From positions 1 to 32,653 of the forward strand of contig NZ_BDCF01000070.1 in the NCBI RefSeq assembly GCF_001613365.1: a DNA stretch of 32,653 nucleotides, written 5' to 3'. Positions 6,312-13,093 of the stretch are shown in pieces. Below the pieces are notes generated by a model, which had not been told where the DNA came from, searched no databases, and saw only the letters and a program-made list of their open reading frames with translations. This DNA is from Nocardia xishanensis NBRC 101358 (GTDB lineage: Bacteria; Actinomycetota; Actinomycetes; Mycobacteriales; Mycobacteriaceae). The translations under genes were made by a program, and so were the position numbers. Position 1 is the first letter of the stretch. Every line of letters starts with the position of its first letter.

Positions 6312-8105
6312 TCAGCGCCCTTCGGTGATGGTGGCCTGCTCGAGTTCGTCGATCGGCTGATCCGGCCTGCCGGTGCGCATCCTGTGGTCGATGTAGTTGA
6401 CCAAGTGGGTGAGCGGGATCGTCAGCACCAGGTACATCAGGCCCGCGGCGACCAGCGGCGAGAGATTTCCGGTCTGCGCGTTGAGATCTCGGCCCACCGC
6501 GAACAATTCGCGCTGACTGGCGAGCAGACCGAGGAAGTAGATCAGCGAGGAATCCTTGATGAGCGCGATGAATTGGTTCATCAGCGCGGGCAGCACCCGG
6601 CGCACGCCCTGCGGGATCACCACAAGCGTCATGGCCTGCCGGTAGCCGAAGCCGATGGCGCGCGCCGCTTCGAGCTGGCCGGCCTCGACGGATTGGATTC
6701 CAGAGCGGAAGATTTCGCCGATGTAGGCCGAAGCCAGCAACGCCAACGCGACCGCGCCGAGCCAGTACGGATTGTTGCCGGTGATGTTTCGCGCCACGGG
6801 GCCGATGCCGAGACCGATGAGCAGGATGATCACGACGGCGGGCAGGCCGCGGAAGATATCGGTGTAAACCCTTGCGGGCCAGCGCAACCAGCGGGTGCGC
6901 GAGATTCCCGCGACCGCGAGCAGCATGCCGATCGCTGTGCCGAGCGCGCCCGAAACCAGAGCGAGGATCAGGGTGTTCGGCAGACCCGTCTCGAGCAGAT
7001 CGGGAAAAGCCTTGCGGTACAGGGACCAATCGAAGAATGTGTCACCCAGCTGTTCCAGGGTCGACTTCGGCGCGTTCTGCTCCTGCTCTTCGTCCGTCCG
7101 ATTCTCGGCGGCGATCGCGGCGAAGTCGGGCAGCTGCGGCGTCGGCGCGGCCTTGGAACCCGGCTTCCAGCCCGGCGGCAACTGCCGCGGCACCCAATCG
7201 CTGTAGAGGCGGGCGTAGGTGCCGTCCGCGATCACCGCGTCCAGGCCGCTGTTGAGCGCGTCGGTGAGCGGCTTGTTGTTCTTGTTCACCGCCCAGGCGG
7301 CGAAGTTGTCCAGGCTGAAAGCGTTCTGGACCACCGAGGTGCCGTCGCCGGGCTTGATCGCCCCTTCGGCCTGCGCCGAGGGAGCCACCCACGCGTCGAC
7401 CTGGCCGGTCTTCAGATTGGCGTAGGCGGTGTTGTAGTCCGGGAACTTCACCGGGTCCAGGTGCAGGGTGTTCACCACGTAGTCGTCCTGCACCGTGCCC
7501 TGCACGACCGCGATCCGAGTACCGGGACCGAGATCGGCGAAGCTTCGGATCGGACTCCCGTTGGCCACCACGAGGGCGAAGTAGCCGAAGTCGTAGCCGT
7601 TGGTGAAACCGACCAGCTCACGGCGGGCGTCGGTGGTGGTGATGTTGGAGGAGCCGACGTCGAAGCGCGCGCCCGCCACCTGCGCGAGCAGGCCCGAGAA
7701 CTCGGTGCCCGAGAACTGCGCCCGAAGGCCGAGTTTCGCGGCCACCGCCCGCAAGAGCTCGTTGTCGAAGCCGGTGAAGGTCCCAGCGGAGTTCACGCAG
7801 ATGCTCGGTGGCGCGTCGGAGAGTGTGCCGACGCTGAGCGTGCCGGGGGTGATCAGCCCGAGCTTGTTCACGTCGATCGATTCGAGCGGGGCCGTGTTCG
7901 CGGTGGTGTAGCGGTCCGGTCCCGCGGTGGCGGAGGAAGCCAGATTCGTCGGCGCCGCGGACGCCGCGCTCAACCCTGGGGGCGCGCAGAGATCCGTGAT
8001 CTCGGAAGATTCGTCGCCGATACCACAGCCCGCCGCCATCACTCCGACGGCGACCAGTATCGAGGTGATCAGGGCACGACGCCACGCAGCGGGCAGACCA
8101 GCCAT
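6312..8105 (-). CDS. Fused amino-acid-binding lipoprotein and ABC permease
   Basis: This 597-aa fusion has three parts. Residues 1-27 form a lipoprotein signal with lipobox VMAAGC (Cys27). A periplasmic-type SBP_bac_3 domain follows (roughly 80-310), with GTFTGFDNELLRAVAAKLG and FDVGSSNITTTDARRE. A His/Met-family permease domain makes up the rest (roughly 360-585), with several membrane spans and the EAA loop GQLEAARAIGFGYRQAM. The fusion keeps the binding protein tethered to the channel. Known Gram-positive glutamine importers are built this way. No Shine-Dalgarno is evident. A -10-like TATGGT (8114-8119 on the minus strand) lies 8 bases upstream of the ATG, which suggests a leaderless transcript. 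The ATPase gene follows at once. Confidence 0.92.
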   Translation of the reverse strand: MAGLPAAWRRALITSILVAVGVMAAGCGIGDESSEITDLCAPPGLSAASAAPTNLASSATAGPDRYTTANTAPLESIDVNKLGLITPGTLSVGTLSDAPPSICVNSAGTFTGFDNELLRAVAAKLGLRAQFSGTEFSGLLAQVAGARFDVGSSNITTTDARRELVGFTNGYDFGYFALVVANGSPIRSFADLGPGTRIAVVQGTVQDDYVVNTLHLDPVKFPDYNTAYANLKTGQVDAWVAPSAQAEGAIKPGDGTSVVQNAFSLDNFAAWAVNKNNKPLTDALNSGLDAVIADGTYARLYSDWVPRQLPPGWKPGSKAAPTPQLPDFAAIAAENRTDEEQEQNAPKSTLEQLGDTFFDWSLYRKAFPDLLETGLPNTLILALVSGALGTAIGMLLAVAGISRTRWLRWPARVYTDIFRGLPAVVIILLIGLGIGPVARNITGNNPYWLGAVALALLASAYIGEIFRSGIQSVEAGQLEAARAIGFGYRQAMTLVVIPQGVRRVLPALMNQFIALIKDSSLIYFLGLLASQRELFAVGRDLNAQTGNLSPLVAAGLMYLVLTIPLTHLVNYIDHRMRTGRPDQPIDELEQATITEGR

Positions 8106-8295
8106 GGACGAGAACCATAGTGCGGATGCACCGCAAATCCACAGTTACATGCGGCTGACGCGACGAGGGTCACTCTCCGTCCCCACGCCGCGCCTACGCG
8201 AGAATCTCCCGGAAATTTGCCCCGGATACGCGGACATGCTGTCACCGGCACCGCACGACCGGTCGGCGCGGCGTCCGCGGTTCTCGCTCGCGAGC

Positions 8296-9090
8296 TCAGG
8301 CCAAGCCGGTGACCTGTTCCGGGTTCACCTCGTCGCGCCACCGGATGGCCTGCTCGAGCTGGCCGAAGTCGTAGTCGGGGCCGCTCACGCCGACGGTGAA
8401 CAGGCCGACCCCTTGTTCGATGAACGCGGGTGCCTGCTCCGCGCCCGGCCACGGCACCGAGCGCTCGATGCGGGACGGGTCGGAGCCGACGGCGGCGGCG
8501 TGCTCGGCCAGCACCTGATTCTTGTGCCGCAGCGAGCCGAGGTCGGCGAAGCTGTGCCAGATGTCGGCGTATTCGGCGACCAGGCGCAGCGTCTTGCGCT
8601 CGCCACCGCCGCCGATCAGGATCGGAATCTCGCGGGTCGGCTGCGGATTCAGCTTCTTCAGCCGCGCGGTCAGCCGCGGCAGGCTCTCTTTGAGCAGCTT
8701 CAATCGGCTTCCCGCCGTACCGAATTCGTAGCCGTACTCTTCGTAGTCCTTCCGGAACCAGCCCGCGCCGATGCCGAGGATCAATCTGCCGTCACTGATG
8801 TGGTCGACGGTGCGGGCCATATCGGCGAGCAGTTCCGGATTGCGGTACCCACCGCCGGTGACCAACGCGCCGATCTCCACCCGCTCGGTCTGCTCGGCGA
8901 ACGCGGCGAGCATGGTCCAGCACTCGAAGTGCGCACCCACCGGGTCGCCGCTGAGCGGATAGAAATGGTCCCAGTTGAACACGATGTCGACACCGGCGTC
9001 CTCGGCCCGCCGCACGGCATCCCGAATCAAGCCGTACTTGGGGGCGTGCTGCGGCTGCAGCTGAACTCCGATCCGAATCGGCCGACTCAT
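8296..9090 (-). CDS. LLM-class (luciferase-like) F420-dependent oxidoreductase
   Basis: This 264-aa TIM-barrel protein belongs to the bacterial luciferase-like family, whose actinobacterial members mostly use F420 or FMN. Family features visible are the N-terminal strand IRIGVQLQPQHAP, DHFYPLSG, the ERVEIGALVTGGGYRNPELLA region, and the strongly conserved GRLILGIGAGWFRKDYEEYG. The barrel strand PILIGGGGERKTLRLVAEYAD follows. A good GGAGGG lies 9 bases before the ATG. The substrate is unknown. The gene lies upstream of, and in the same direction as, the amino-acid importer but is 190 bases away. The importer appears to have its own promoter, so a shared function is not implied. Confidence 0.9.
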   Translation of the reverse strand: MSRPIRIGVQLQPQHAPKYGLIRDAVRRAEDAGVDIVFNWDHFYPLSGDPVGAHFECWTMLAAFAEQTERVEIGALVTGGGYRNPELLADMARTVDHISDGRLILGIGAGWFRKDYEEYGYEFGTAGSRLKLLKESLPRLTARLKKLNPQPTREIPILIGGGGERKTLRLVAEYADIWHSFADLGSLRHKNQVLAEHAAAVGSDPSRIERSVPWPGAEQAPAFIEQGVGLFTVGVSGPDYDFGQLEQAIRWRDEVNPEQVTGLA

Positions 9091-9376
9091 CTCATGCCCT
9101 CCTCGTTCCTCGCTGATCCCCGCGATCGAGGCTACCGGCGCGAGGCCGCATCATCACGAGATCGACCACCTCCGGCCGGACCCTGCACAACAATCGGCGC
9201 GGACCTGCCAGGCGCTGCTCGAAGCGACCTGCGAGGTGCCGGTCGACGTCGGCTACGAGTCGCTCACGCAAGCGGGTGCCACTGTGCTGGCCATAGGTCG
9301 GCTGCGGCAGAACCCACCCACGGCTGCCTGAACTGATACTCCAGCACGACTTCGTGATCGGTGCTGGTTGTTGAGG
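9091..9376. other. Non-coding stretch with weak hairpin and possible gene remnant
   Basis: I see no intact gene here. A short + frame ending at 9331 reads CEVPVDVGYESLTQAG and may be debris of a lost gene; I do not recognise it. CCAGCAC (9341-9347) and GTGCTGG (9361-9367) form a 7-bp stem just beyond the stop of the SEC-C pseudogene and may be its terminator. Confidence 0.3.
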
Positions 9377-10153
9377 TCATGTGGTGGGTCGGCCGCAGCA
9401 TTTCTTGTATTCGATGGTGGATCCGCACCAGCACGGTGCGTTTCGCGGGGGCGGCCAGCTGATGGCGTGGCCTTCGGCGATGATCTCGTTGATGCAGGCC
9501 AGGCGGGTGTCGGAGTCAGTGGGGTCGCCGCCGGTACGGGTGGTGTAGTCGAGGAGTTCGGCGACGGTGAGAGGCATTATGGTGATGCGGGGGATACCGG
9601 AGTCGGCCAGATCACTGTTGGCCTTCTCCCGCTCGGCGATGGTGGCGTCGGCGTCGGTGGTTTCGACCAGTCGCGGTCAGGTTCCATGCGCGCCAGGAAT
9701 TTCCGGGCGGGGCCAGAACAGCACTCGCATTTCACGCGGCGGGTTGGGTGTGGTTGCCGCACGGGTGAATTCGTCGGCGGCCCCGGCCAGGGCCCGGACC
9801 GAGTCGTCGAGGTCGTCGGGGGGAGTTCCAGCGCTCGGCGGACGCGGCGGCGGCCGGCGATGACGTGGTTGGCGTAGCACAAGAAGCCCAGTTCGATGTC
9901 GCGTTCGGCCATCTCACTGTCGGACAGCCGCGACACGGCCATGTCGAACCAGGTCAGTGCCTGCTGCAGCGTGCCACCATTCAGCGGCGCCCTATCGGCC
10001 TGGAGCGAGGACCTCCAGGGCCTGACGGATCTTTTCGGCCAAGGCGTGCAGCCGTTGGGTGGGCAGGTAGGTGCCCCGGTAGGCGGTGGAGTCCAGCTCG
10101 GAGGCCACCTGATCCAGTGCGAGGCGAGCATCGGCGGGTGTCGGCTTAGACAT
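9377..10153 (-). pseudogene. SEC-C zinc-binding-domain protein, broken by about three frameshifts
   Basis: A single ancestral protein can be read by changing frame. It starts at ATG 10153 (MSKPTPADARLALDQVASEL), which runs into a TAG at 9992-9994. It continues in a second frame with LQQALTWFDMAVSRLSD and ERDIELGFLCYANHVIAG. A third frame gives DDLDDSVRALAGAADEFTRA. The frame ending at 9377 closes with the SEC-C motif CWCGSTIEYKKCC. SEC-C motifs (CxC-x8-CC) bind zinc, as at the SecA C-terminus and in many uncharacterised proteins. Each segment has sensible protein character only in its own frame. Three shifts in ~600 bases argue for real decay rather than one sequencing error. The final 66 aa (9377-9577) could still be translated alone. 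Confidence 0.7.
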
Positions 10154-10308
10154 GATCGATGCTTACCAGTAGCCACCGACAGAATTGCGGTGACACGGCG
10201 AGCCGTTCTGGATATGCAGGTCGGTAGCAACTCCTAAGGATCACCTGGTGATAGCGCTTCTGCCAGCGCCGACGATGAAGACGATACGCAGAATCCCGGG
10301 GGCTCGCC

Positions 10309-10517
10309 GTGATTGCACAGTGGTTGCGCCGATCGCCGATCGCCGAAGATCCGACGGTTCGGTGGCAGTTCGAACCAGCGGTGGACGACTATATCGACCG
10401 CGGCTGGGAGGGGCGTGGAAGCAGGTCCGCCGGGAACCCGCCGAACGCCGTCGCGAGCAGATGGCGGCACCGATCTACGATCCCGGCACCTCCACCGGCC
10501 GCGGGCACGGTTTGTAA
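10309..10517 (+). pseudogene. Small hypothetical gene with one frameshift
   Basis: A GTG at 10309 opens a frame reading IAQWLRRSPIAEDPTVRWQF and DDYIDRGW. Within a G-rich run near 10410 the sensible frame shifts, then reads AWKQVRREPAERRREQ and IYDPGTSTGRGHGL to a TAA at 10515-10517. A hairpin (10530-10552) follows, as expected after a former gene. I do not recognise the product, and the frameshift could be a sequencing error in the G run. Confidence 0.3.
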
Positions 10518-10529
10518 AGAGGCTGCCGT

Positions 10530-10552
10530 GTCCTCCCCTCAGCGGAGAGGAC
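10530..10552 (+). terminator. Terminator-like hairpin
   Basis: GTCCTCCCC-tcagc-GGAGAGGAC forms an 8-of-9-bp stem with a short loop, 13 bases after the stop of the frameshifted small gene. There is no T-tract. Confidence 0.35.
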
Positions 10553-10708
10553 TTGCCACACAACCCCCGTCGTCGCTCAGTGTTCTACCCGACCCCCCGA
10601 CACCCTTCGACGGCAAGCAAGGAACGCAGAGTGAGGGTGGTCGTGAAATCGGCGCCCGCGACGAAGGGGGACGGTTCAGGAGCCGACTGGCGCCGCTGAC
10701 CGCCAGCC

Positions 10709-10747
10709 ACGCTATATCCGTTGTTTTTCGGCGTTACTACCGGAACC
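10709..10747. repeat. Copy A of a ~39-bp dispersed repeat
   Basis: This copy shares the core acg(c/t)(c/a)tatccg, then ttttcggcg, then tactaccggaacc with 12643-12682. About five-sixths of positions agree, allowing one or two gaps. It lies at the 3' flank of the hypothetical gene at 10777. Confidence 0.55.
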
Positions 10748-10776
10748 ACGTGGTCAGGAATTTCACCCCATCGAGG

Positions 10777-11307
10777 TCAGAGTGAGCGGCCGGAAACGAT
10801 AACCGACGTCGAATCCGGATGATTGTTCGCCGCGGCGACGGGCGGTCTCATACGTGACTGACGGGCCGCGTCCTGATTTTCGCGGGTGAGGGTGAAGGCG
10901 TGTGCGGCCCGGACGGCTGCTGCGAGGGCGACGATCGGTGGAATCCAGTCGCGGGTGCCGTCGCGGATCCGCCATCGCCGCGGCCCGGCGGGGGGAATGT
11001 CGATGCTGTGGGTGCCGGTACGGATGCGTGCGCCGGCTGTTTCGAGGTAGTCAGCGGCCAGCCGGGTGCGGTCGAGACCGGTCACCAGGTACAGGCGGCG
11101 GGTGCCGCTGCCGCCGATCACGACGGTGGAGCCATCGAGGCGGTTGGCTTGCAGGAATGCGTCGACTGCCGCAGCGAGCGGGCCGGTCATTTCGATGGTG
11201 GCTGTGCCCGGTGGTGTCGAGATGATCAGGGTGTCACCGAAATCGGTGAACTGCCATGTCTGCTCGCGAGGGCCAGTGTGGGGGTGTGCAGCCGATCTCG
11301 ATCTCAC
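10777..11307 (-). CDS. Hypothetical protein, 176 aa
   Basis: The minus-strand frame is protein-like. It holds an acidic/hydrophobic N-terminal region (WQFTDFGDTLIISTPPG), a Gly-rich strand-turn (STVVIGGSGTRRLYLVTGLD), then THSIDIPPAGPRRWRIRDG and an Ala-rich helix. The middle faintly recalls the late part of bifunctional primase-polymerase domains (a 'PP..G.RW' segment), but catalytic acidic residues are not visible, so I make no functional call. The start is GTG 11307, with AAGGGG 8 bases upstream; a TTG three bases earlier is possible. The opposite strand also has a long open frame, but its composition looks like a shadow. The neighbours are decayed genes and repeats, so it may be a remnant of a longer gene. 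Confidence 0.5.
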   Translation of the reverse strand: MRSRSAAHPHTGPREQTWQFTDFGDTLIISTPPGTATIEMTGPLAAAVDAFLQANRLDGSTVVIGGSGTRRLYLVTGLDRTRLAADYLETAGARIRTGTHSIDIPPAGPRRWRIRDGTRDWIPPIVALAAAVRAAHAFTLTRENQDAARQSRMRPPVAAANNHPDSTSVIVSGRSL

Positions 11308-11310
11308 CAA

Positions 11311-11777
11311 GAGAGCCCCTTCTGCGCCAGGGGTGTTTCGGCGTCGAGCCCGAATGCGGTAGCCCGAGTGCGGTAGAGGAACGAGGATGGGGGCGCCGGT
11401 GGTTGCGGCTCACACGGCGCCACCCACCCTTTTATCGAACGGCGAAGATGCGAGGTCTACCCGAATTCTATTTCGAATCCGGCGGCGACCTGTCGCAATC
11501 ACCGTCCGCACCCGATATGAAAAGGGGATCCCGATAATTCACCCCGCCGGGCAACTGAATTCACACCGGTGATAGGGGCCCGGGAAATATTCAGTCGCAT
11601 CGACAACGGTACGCAGTGCAGATAAACCGCCGGATTCGATCAATGCACTGCGTTCCGGTGTAATGATCATTCACGTGATCCAGAGGTGTGATCGGCCTCT
11701 GGTGTGGTTTCCCACGACACTGCACCCCACCAGAAGAAATGGGGTATGACCAGCGCCTTATGGTGATCGGAGAGAAG
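11311..11777. other. Structured non-coding region with inverted repeats
   Basis: I find no convincing gene here. It has three inverted repeats. The largest is listed separately at 11603-11661. The others are CCAGAGG (11680-11686) with CCTCTGG (11696-11702), and ACCCCA (11724-11729) with TGGGGT (11740-11745). An 8-bp palindrome ATGATCAT sits at 11663-11670. The base composition is less GC-rich than the flanking genes. Confidence 0.4.
11603..11661. repeat. Long inverted repeat (18-bp arms, 23-base loop)
   Basis: The left arm is 11603-11620 and the right arm 11644-11661. The inner 10 bp, ACGCAGTGCA/TGCACTGCGT, pair perfectly, and the full 18-bp arms have only two mismatches. No gene abuts it directly. 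It could be a structured RNA, an operator or a recombination site. Confidence 0.6.
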
Positions 11778-11812
11778 ACCGGCCGTGTTCCCCTGGGGCG
11801 GAGTCGGCCGGT
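11778..11812 (-). terminator. Terminator hairpin downstream of the 19-aa ORF
   Basis: ACCGGCC (11778-11784) pairs with GGCCGGT (11806-11812), and the nested CCCC-t-GGGG (11790-11798) strengthens the fold. On the minus strand it begins 8 bases after the stop of the small ORF and is followed by a pyrimidine-rich tail (CTTCTCTCC). Confidence 0.5.
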
Positions 11813-11819
11813 TTCGCAA

Positions 11820-11879
11820 TCACAGCCCGACGATGCCGAGCAGCGAGTGCAGCAGGTTCACGACGAAAGTGAGAATCAC
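11820..11879 (-). CDS. Candidate 19-aa hydrophobic peptide
   Basis: This ORF, far shorter than a usual gene, reads MILTFVVNLLHSLLGIVGL and stops at TGA 11820-11822. It is supported by context. AAAAGGAGG (11889-11897) is the strongest Shine-Dalgarno seen in the window and lies 9 bases upstream of the GTG. A promoter-like TTGCTT-16-TAATGT (11948-11975) lies upstream, and a hairpin follows the stop at once. The peptide is one hydrophobic, possibly amphipathic helix with only Asn, His and Ser as polar residues. Such peptides can be membrane-active toxins, small membrane regulators or leader peptides; I do not know which. Without conservation data this remains a candidate. Confidence 0.5.
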   Translation of the reverse strand: MILTFVVNLLHSLLGIVGL

Positions 11880-11947
11880 GGGTGATCACCTCCTTTTGCG
11901 GATTGTTGCCTTTCCGAGCGGAGCTCCTGCCTTGAGCTCGAGCCGGA

Positions 11948-11975
11948 ACATTACACACAGCGTCAACGAAAGCAA
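11948..11975 (-). promoter_or_regulatory. Putative promoter of the 19-aa ORF
   Basis: On the minus strand, TTGCTT (11970-11975) and TAATGT (11948-11953) are separated by 16 bases and would give a ~60-base leader ending in the strong AAAAGGAGG. The call rests on motif resemblance only. Confidence 0.35.
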
Positions 11976-12060
11976 AACCGCTCTAGAATCCGAAACAATG
12001 ATGGGCTGACATGTATCTCGCGCGGATTCTGGACCTGTTTCACGGTTCGGGAAGGCGGCG

Positions 12061-12230
12061 ATGAACCTGCGCTCCTATGGGGATCACCGGTTTTCGGATT
12101 CGGTGTCGAAACCGTCTGGGGAAATTGTGTTCGAAGTTTTTTGTTTCCCGCCTGGGCTGGACTGGCACTGGGGGTATTGGGGGTGTTCGCGGACCTGCGG
12201 TCGGTTCTGGTCCCCTACCTGTGGCCGGCA
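12061..12230 (+). pseudogene. Truncated small membrane-protein fragment
   Basis: A 17-codon ORF (ATG 12011, MYLARILDLFHGSGRRR) ends in an ATGA overlap with the ATG at 12061. That second ORF reads MNLRSYGDHRFSDSVSKPSG, then EIVFEVFCFP. After a one-base shift near a T-rich run (about 12140-12150) it continues as PAWAGLALGVLGVFADL and SVLVPYLWPA, a plausible membrane helix. Coherent sequence stops at about 12230, where the Tn3 transposase remnant begins on the other strand. I read it as a small coupled gene pair whose second member is frameshifted and cut by an old insertion. The family is not recognised. Confidence 0.35.
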
Positions 12231-12558
12231 TGCATCCGTGCGCGTGGCAGCGGCGAACAAACGGATCTGGGTGCCGTCGACCTTCAGTTGCTCGGCCAGC
12301 CGCGCCACCGCAACCGGCGGGCGGTCACCACACGATCGGGCAGGAACCCCAGCCACGGCAACGTGCGCAGCGCGATCGCGATACCGAGCTGGTGGCCGGC
12401 CCGCGGCCGCGCCCAGGATCGACGAACGCGACGTCGGCCGGAGTCGGAGTGAAGAACCGGAACAACTCCTCGCGGCTGATCTCCGGGACCTCCCGCAGCC
12501 GCGCCAACTCCTCATTCGCGAACACCCGCGTCGCCACGAACCTGCCCTCCAACACCAA
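12226..12558 (-). pseudogene. Tn3-family transposase N-terminal remnant (DUF4158)
   Basis: The pieces of the N-terminal DUF4158 region of Tn3-type transposases occur in the right order but in three frames. The first is ARLREVPEISREELFRFFTP with TPADVAFVDPGRGRGPA. The second is LGIAIALRTLPWLGFLPDRV. The third is PPVAVARLAEQLKVD and IRLFAAATRTDA. The match stops abruptly near 12228. An intact transposase is ~1000 aa, so most of the gene, including the DDE catalytic domain, is gone. I see no 38-bp Tn3 terminal repeats. The remnant marks past transposition into this region. Confidence 0.7.
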
Positions 12559-12642
12559 CCAATAGCGTTGGCAGCCAAGCCAACCAGCAACCAGCCATCA
12601 CCGCAGACCGAACCCGCGATTCACCCGGAGTCTGCCCCGGAT

Positions 12643-12682
12643 ACGCCATATCCGCCGGTTTTCGGCGGCTACTACCGGAACC
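12643..12682. repeat. Copy B of the ~39-bp dispersed repeat
   Basis: This copy matches 10709-10747 over almost its whole length. It holds an extra small palindrome, CCGCCG-gtttt-CGGCGG, followed by ctactaccggaacc. It lies between the Tn3 remnant and an unknown ORF fragment. Confidence 0.55.
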
Positions 12683-12683
12683 C

Positions 12684-12908
12684 CTGCTCACCCTCGGCGA
12701 TCTGGGCGAAGTCGATGAACTGCTGCCGCTGCTCGGCATCCCGGATCTGGACACCCACCAACCGCTGCGCCGCGTGCTGTGCAAGGGCGGCGCGGTGGAC
12801 GTGGTGGCTTGGTGGACTTACACCCCGCCCGACTTGCTCGATGGCCAGCAGCAGCCACGCAACCTCGCGGCAGGACGGCGCCAGCCGATCTTGTCGGCCT
12901 GGTCGTGA
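12684..12908 (+). pseudogene. Unidentified ORF fragment
   Basis: The frame LTLGDLGEVDELLPLLGIPD, then THQPLRRVLCKGGAVDVVAW, then WTYTPPDLLDGQQQ ends at TGA 12906-12908. It is coherent and protein-like, but it has no start codon with a ribosome-binding site, and upstream the frame dissolves into the dispersed repeat. I take it to be the 3' end of a truncated gene of unknown family. Confidence 0.3.
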
Positions 12909-13093
12909 TGAAGACCCGCTGGCGGCATCGGTAGACAGCCCGTCTGGATCACTGGCACCATGCGCACGGAAACGAGGAGAGTATGGAGAGCTCGAGATCG
13001 ATGGTCGCGGTACCCTCTGTCGTCATGACCACGCAGATGTTGCGAAATCACACCACCTCGCGTGTTCCTACCGGTGAAGGGATGTGATCTGCC

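Noticed and set aside
5724..8120. Very long + strand frame (798 aa) opposite the amino-acid importer
   Set aside because: The minus strand encodes recognisable ATPase and permease motifs. The plus frame is an Arg/His/Glu-rich antisense shadow caused by high GC.
9377..10153. Programmed frameshifting in the SEC-C gene
   Set aside because: Several shifts and an in-frame TAG occur without slippery heptamers or a defined downstream structure. Decay explains them better.
10234..10563. 109-aa minus frame
   Set aside because: It covers the + strand fragment and its hairpin, has no ribosome-binding site, and its residue pattern is typical of antisense.
10900..11376. 158-aa + strand frame
   Set aside because: Its composition (Gly/Cys/Ala/Arg-rich, no hydrophobic pattern) looks like a shadow of the more protein-like minus frame at 10777-11307.
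13025..13087. 20-codon ORF (MTTQMLRNHTTSRVPTGEGM) just before ugpC
   Set aside because: The stop is close to the ugpC start as in a leader peptide, but I see no ribosome-binding site or regulatory codon run to support it.
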